Source: Candidatus Bathyarchaeota archaeon
Lineage (GTDB): Archaea; Thermoproteota; Bathyarchaeia; Bathyarchaeales; UBA233
DNA length: 46,887 nt
Direction: 5' to 3'
NCBI GenBank assembly: GCA_004376975.1
Contig: SOJA01000153.1
Span: 1 to 46,887 of the forward strand
Under the pieces are notes generated by a model, which was not told where the DNA came from, did not search any database, and worked only from the letters and a program-made list of their open reading frames with translations. Every line of letters begins with the position of its first letter. Position 1 is the stretch's first letter. Of the stretch, positions 43,521 to 46,887 are shown piece after piece. A program made the position numbers and the translations under genes.

Positions 43521-43994
43521 TCAGAAGCTGCTTTCTCGTGTGTAGTATTCTCTTACTATACCGGCTGTTAGTGCGATTAAACCTACTGCGAGCAGATAGA
43601 TGAGAGGATAAATGAATATTGACAACATGGCTTCATATGTTACTGCAGACGGCAGCTGTGGAGAGAAGAAAACTACAACCCACATGATAACGAAGGCTCC
43701 AATGCAACCCATCCCAAGACCTACGGAAAGCCCGTGTACAAAGCCGCTTCTGTCCACCTTTTGATCAATCGATACAAGATTCTGCAGTAAGTCTTTTGCT
43801 TCATATTCTTGTCTTTGCTCTGTTGGTTCCTCTGCAACCGCATATTCTTCCCGTTGCTCTATTCTCTGCTCTTCAGGAACTGTTGCATCATGTTCATCCA
43901 TGTATGTTTCTTCTTCCTGATATTGCACGTCTTCTTGTATTTCACTTTCGGCTTCCACAGTATTCGCCCTTCTTGTTTTTGTTGTTGAAGTCAA
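43521..43994 (-). CDS. Membrane protein with acidic, Glu/Gln-rich N-terminus
   Basis: The 157-residue protein begins with a disordered acidic region of about 75 residues rich in E, Q and Y (DVQYQEEETYMDEHDA, EEQRIEQREEYAVAEEPTEQRQEYEAKDLL). Two membrane helices follow (GLGMGCIGAFVIMWVVVFFS, IFIYPLIYLLAVGLIALTAGIV). The family is unknown. It lies 64 bases upstream of the short gene at 44059. Confidence 0.6.
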   Translation of the reverse strand: MTSTTKTRRANTVEAESEIQEDVQYQEEETYMDEHDATVPEEQRIEQREEYAVAEEPTEQRQEYEAKDLLQNLVSIDQKVDRSGFVHGLSVGLGMGCIGAFVIMWVVVFFSPQLPSAVTYEAMLSIFIYPLIYLLAVGLIALTAGIVREYYTRESSF

Positions 43995-44058
43995 CTAATA
44001 AGATTATTCAATTCTGTATTCTTATTCTGAATACGAATTTGAAATCCGAAAAAACGGA

Positions 44059-44361
44059 TTATTTTGAAACAAGTTTTGGAGTAAGCTGTTCTATTGCGTT
44101 CTTAAGCTTGTTCCATTCATCAAGATTTCTAATGTTAAACTTGTGTTTCCTCTTCCATGAGCCATCTCGGTTGTGCCAAAGATACAGGCCAATTGATCGC
44201 TTTCCTAAGGATTCAAAAACAACTATTGCCTCCCACCATTTCTCGCTTTTGAAAATCGTAATGTAGTCGATGACTTTGTAGAAGTCAGATATAGGTAATT
44301 TATCACTTGTCTCTTCAGTCACCTTCCAACCACCTGCCTCATAGAAGTGAAGTCTTACCAT
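44059..44361 (-). CDS. Hypothetical protein
   Basis: The 100-residue protein has a mixed alpha/beta composition (YKVIDYITIFKSEKWWEAIVVFESLGKRSIGLYLWHNRDGSWKRKHKFNI). It is not recognised. The ATG is 1 base after the aminopeptidase stop and both run the same way, so it is probably the second gene of that unit. A basic strand-loop RDGSWKRKHKFNIRNLDEW may bind nucleic acid; this is speculative. Confidence 0.6.
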   Translation of the reverse strand: MVRLHFYEAGGWKVTEETSDKLPISDFYKVIDYITIFKSEKWWEAIVVFESLGKRSIGLYLWHNRDGSWKRKHKFNIRNLDEWNKLKNAIEQLTPKLVSK

Positions 44362-44362
44362 T

Positions 44363-45397
44363 TTAAGTGTTTTTAGCTATTCCCGTCTGCAAAGGCCGGA
44401 AAGCTCCGTTCATAAGGACGTTAGTGATTGAGCCGTCCTTGTTGAACACTTTAACCGTGGGTTTAGACACTAGAAAGTCCATGTGATTTCCAGAAGGGTT
44501 TTTTCCGTTAGGCATATCTAAATTGTTACCGAAGGCTATATGAATTGTTTTCAGCATTTTTTCAGTTTCTAGAAACTCTGGAACAAATCTTGCTTGGGGG
44601 TTTATTCCAAAAGCAAATTCACCTACAACATTTGACCACTCGTCAGTATCCAACGAGCTGTTAACTCTCCTCAGCACTTCAGCGTCCCCAGAAGAAACAT
44701 CTTGAACCCTACCGTTTTTAACTGCTATTTCTACTGGAGTTTTTATTGGGCCAATTCCACCTATGGCCATGTCGCATACCAATTTGCCTTCAAGAGAGTT
44801 TTCTACTGGTGCAACTATGACTTCGCCTGTTGGAAGATTCATCCACTTCATCGAGTCCCAGTCTATCCTTGTGTCTGTGAAGAAGGGTCGTCCTTCAACA
44901 CCTAATGAAACGATTGTTCCAGCTGGATTCGTAACTTCAACCCTGACTGCTTCACTTAACTTTCTAATCAGCTTGTCCGCAAATGTCTGCATCCGTCGAT
45001 GTTCATCAACTGTTAACGCCAACGCTCCTTCAGTTAACATATCCAGTGTAACGCCTGGACAATGTCCTAAACGAGCCTTATGACCTTCAGTTTCCATTTT
45101 AATGAGTTGAATTCTGAATTGTGTCTCCTCACGGATTCCACGTAGAAGATTAATGTAAATATCTGGTGCTTGCTTTTTCAGGATGTCCATGATTTGTGGT
45201 GGAACTTCCTTCCGGAATGTTTTTGGATCAGTCTTCAACTGCACTAAGCGTGTTTGAAGATCAAGCTTCAAAGCGCCGTTTGCAAAGGCTTTACCGACAC
45301 TCATCTTTTCATGATCACAGAAAACGACTATGCTTTCACCTTTTTTTGCTTCCAGAACACAGTTCAACGCGTTTTTCGCGGCTTCCCAAGCATTCAT
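44363..45397 (-). CDS. M29-like aminopeptidase (COG2309 type)
   Basis: The 344-residue protein resembles the metal-dependent leucyl aminopeptidase/aminopeptidase T group. Its GEFAFGINPQARFVPEFLETEKMLKTIHIAFGNN and HMDFLVSKPTVKVFNKDGSI contain the Glu, His and Asp ligands. TNPAGTIVSLGVEGRPFFTDTRI and LPTGEVIVAPVENS are other landmarks. It likely finishes peptide breakdown in the cytoplasm, fitting the secreted peptidases elsewhere in the window. ATG at 45397 is preferred; a GTG at 45409 would place the GGGTG site inside the gene. Confidence 0.85.
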   Translation of the reverse strand: MNAWEAAKNALNCVLEAKKGESIVVFCDHEKMSVGKAFANGALKLDLQTRLVQLKTDPKTFRKEVPPQIMDILKKQAPDIYINLLRGIREETQFRIQLIKMETEGHKARLGHCPGVTLDMLTEGALALTVDEHRRMQTFADKLIRKLSEAVRVEVTNPAGTIVSLGVEGRPFFTDTRIDWDSMKWMNLPTGEVIVAPVENSLEGKLVCDMAIGGIGPIKTPVEIAVKNGRVQDVSSGDAEVLRRVNSSLDTDEWSNVVGEFAFGINPQARFVPEFLETEKMLKTIHIAFGNNLDMPNGKNPSGNHMDFLVSKPTVKVFNKDGSITNVLMNGAFRPLQTGIAKNT

Positions 45398-45501
45398 ATG
45401 AACACCCACTCACAGCAAACTAAGGGAACCTAAATGATAAAGTTTTACACTTGAAATAACCCCGACATCCATTCACCAAGTTGTCATCATATCCGTTAGC
45501 A

Positions 45502-45531
45502 CGCGCTAGTCTAGAATTTTCCAGTAGCGCG
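45502..45531. repeat. GC-rich inverted repeat CGCGCTA-N16-TAGCGCG
   Basis: A perfect 7-bp stem spans a 16-nt spacer in the gap between the aminopeptidase promoter and the SWIM gene. It includes one of the recurring GCGCGC tracts. It could act as a terminator or a binding site. Confidence 0.4.
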
Positions 45532-45666
45532 CGCTGGTGCAATAGGGATGTTCACAAAAGGAAAAGTTACCAGAAGAGAATTGTACAAACATGGCATATT
45601 TATGGCGTTAGCAAAATTTTTCTCTCCAAAAATATTCAGAAAATAAAAACTTGAAACATCCTTAAC

Positions 45667-46002
45667 TCATTTCTGCGATTTTGATGGAAATATTGTATCC
45701 TTCTTTGGCCAAATGTTTGTTTTTTGACAGACCGCCAAAATGTGACTACATATTAAACGGTGTTTAAAGAAAGGACAGTTACACTTGTAGCATCCCCGTT
45801 CATATTTTACCCAGTATTTTCCATACTTCTTTGAATTAACCATATAACGGAACCATATCCATTCATCTGCCCCCTCATTTTTTTCACCATTAACAAATTG
45901 AATGCTTTTTGGATGCCTGAAATATTCTCTGCTTATTCTAAATTTGTTTCCCACCAATCGGTCTTTCAAAATCCACTTTTTAATCCATTCTGGCATCATC
46001 AA
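45667..46002 (-). CDS. SWIM zinc-finger protein
   Basis: The 111-residue protein has the SWIM pattern CYKCNCPFFKHRLICSHILAVCQ (CxC...CxH), a zinc site found in DNA- or protein-binding proteins. The N-terminal part (PEWIKKWILKDRLVGNKFRI) is basic. Stand-alone SWIM proteins of this size are known in archaea near mobile or DNA-repair genes. The function here is unknown, and it stands alone. Confidence 0.75.
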   Translation of the reverse strand: MMMPEWIKKWILKDRLVGNKFRISREYFRHPKSIQFVNGEKNEGADEWIWFRYMVNSKKYGKYWVKYERGCYKCNCPFFKHRLICSHILAVCQKTNIWPKKDTIFPSKSQK

Positions 46003-46358
46003 ACTTCACAACAAGGTATAACCGATTATTCAATTGTTTATGACTGAACACCTAAATTAATTTTGGCGACTAGTACGCACTCATAAAAGCAGGCTTTGAC
46101 TTCATCTTAGAAATGGATGGAATCAAGATATCAGGAAACGGAAGTAAACATCACGTGAGAAAATCAAGACCTAATAGATTAGCCCAAAACTTAGCCGATT
46201 GGGATTTATCTAAATGCAGTGGAGGTGTCTCCCCCAACTTCCCTCCCCCTTCTGTAATGTTAGCAGGAAGTATTATGAAGAAATAGCGCGCGGTGGTACA
46301 TGGATTGTGGGGGGGACGGGAATTCTTATCTTCTGTGAGTACTCATGCGTATGATGAG
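46003..46358. other. Intergenic region with a short possible gene and G-rich tracts
   Basis: The only protein-like stretch is the frame at 46113-46286. A GCGCGCG tract is at 46286-46292 and a run of G at 46307-46315. No promoter or RNA could be named. Confidence 0.4.
46113..46286 (+). CDS. Possible 57-residue protein or gene remnant
   Basis: The frame reads MDGIKISGNGSKHHVRKSRP, NRLAQNLADWDLSKCSGG and ends SVMLAGSIMKK. It is open upstream for 13 more codons (YALIKAGFDFILE) with no start, so it may be the end of a decayed gene. It is not recognised. Confidence 0.3.
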   Translation: MDGIKISGNGSKHHVRKSRPNRLAQNLADWDLSKCSGGVSPNFPPPSVMLAGSIMKK

Positions 46359-46887
46359 ATGAAGGTAAACTCTGCAGTTGAAATCGTTGATGTAGCTGAA
46401 AATCCTGAATATGAACGATTCCTCTACAGATGTCTCTTTCATAGTAGAGGTGCCGTTTATAAGAAACTCTTTCGCAGTAGAAGAGATTCTTTTTATAAGA
46501 AACGTCAGGAGTACTTGCAGTCTGCTATTCCAAAGGGTTTTCACAAGAAGATTTTGTTTTTCAAGGGGGATCAAGTTGGCACCATTGAGTATGCACTTGC
46601 TGAGGGTTCTGGTCTTCCTATCATGGGTGATAATGTTATTGTTATGAATTGTATATGGGTGCAGAGGAGGGCTAAGGGGCATAACTTTGGAAAACGATTA
46701 TTGGAAAACATGATAGAAAGCGAGAAAGGAGTTTCTGGTTTTGCTACGATTGCCTTAGAGAATTACTGGGGTGGATACTTCAAGAGAAGGGATATGGAGA
46801 GTCTTGGATTCAAATCTGTGAAATCGATCAGGGTTAGGCATAAGACGAAGAATAGGAAAAGATGCTTCAACGTACACCTCATGTGGT
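46359..46887 (+). CDS. GNAT acetyltransferase, copy 2, cut by the right edge
   Basis: The frame runs from ATG 46359 (MKVNSAVEIVDVAENPEYER) to the last base, 176 codons. It holds SAIPKGFHKK, VGTIEYALAEGSGLPIMGDN, VMNCIWVQRRAKGHNFGKRL (acetyl-CoA loop) and SGFATIALENYWG, closely matching the gene at 34992-35621. The N-terminus has an insert relative to copy 1 (SRGAVYKKLFRSRRDSFYKKR). A GTG at 46335 is an alternative start. The missing C-terminus should be about 40 residues by comparison with copy 1. Confidence 0.8.
   Translation, partial: MKVNSAVEIVDVAENPEYERFLYRCLFHSRGAVYKKLFRSRRDSFYKKRQEYLQSAIPKGFHKKILFFKGDQVGTIEYALAEGSGLPIMGDNVIVMNCIWVQRRAKGHNFGKRLLENMIESEKGVSGFATIALENYWGGYFKRRDMESLGFKSVKSIRVRHKTKNRKRCFNVHLMW

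Noticed and set aside
43796..44266. 156-codon plus-strand frame
   Set aside because: It crosses two minus-strand genes and their gap. The hydrophobic composition comes from complementing Glu/Lys-rich codons.
1..46887. CRISPR array or rRNA genes
   Set aside because: No regularly spaced repeats and no conserved rRNA segments were seen on either strand.

Overview
The window is archaeal, about 42-45% G+C by eye. It carries archaeal information-processing genes: TFB, Gar1, Alba, L7Ae, S28e, L24e, L40e, an archaeal-size AspRS, a GPN-loop GTPase and an intron-containing initiator tRNA. Starts are often ATG, TTG or GTG preceded by GGTGA/GGAG, or apparently leaderless. Together with a lone formylmethanofuran:H4MPT formyltransferase (Ftr), many radical-SAM and DUF proteins and secreted peptidases, this suggests a TACK archaeon of the Bathyarchaeia type. 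That placement is inference, because there is no 16S rRNA in the window.

Layout. 1-2.5 kb: C-terminally cut gingipain-like (C25) secreted cysteine peptidase on the minus strand, open to the left edge. 3.0-12.4 kb: purine biosynthesis locus. purS-purL-purQ run rightward and face a leftward run purF-purD-HAD phosphatase-ftr-pfkB; a hairpin separates the two. 12.6-23.4 kb: mostly core genes. These are a secreted small protein, aspS with a KH protein, Alba, an Lrp-type regulator, sucC-sucD, L40e, DUF116, zinc-ribbon/coiled-coil proteins, gar1-tfb, a frameshifted DUF3795 gene and L7Ae-S28e-L24e. 23.4-27.0 kb: a PIN-like DUF5615 pair and a large secreted subtilase.

27.0-29.4 kb: a degraded stretch followed by a 1.8-kb segment. 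A 26-bp copy of the 3' end of the initiator tRNA-Met gene bounds it on the left and the intact tRNA gene bounds it on the right, the classic footprint of site-specific integration. It holds an HTH gene broken at the junction, a small membrane protein and an SPFH/band-7 protein, and no integrase. 29.5-34.7 kb: PAC2 protein, two tandem activating-enzyme-like radical SAM proteins, a zinc ribbon and a CinA-like protein.

34.8-38.4 kb: an accessory cluster of four GNAT acetyltransferases (one frameshifted) and a SAM methyltransferase. The four plus-strand genes each have the same CATAAAA box 26-38 nt before the start. 38.4-46.9 kb: TrmO-like protein, isoprenylcysteine-methyltransferase-like membrane protein, CBS protein, membrane-anchored transglutaminase-like protein, GPN GTPase, DUF4443 regulator, an M29-like aminopeptidase, a SWIM zinc-finger protein and, cut by the right edge, a second copy of the first GNAT. 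No CRISPR array, rRNA or complete transposon was seen.
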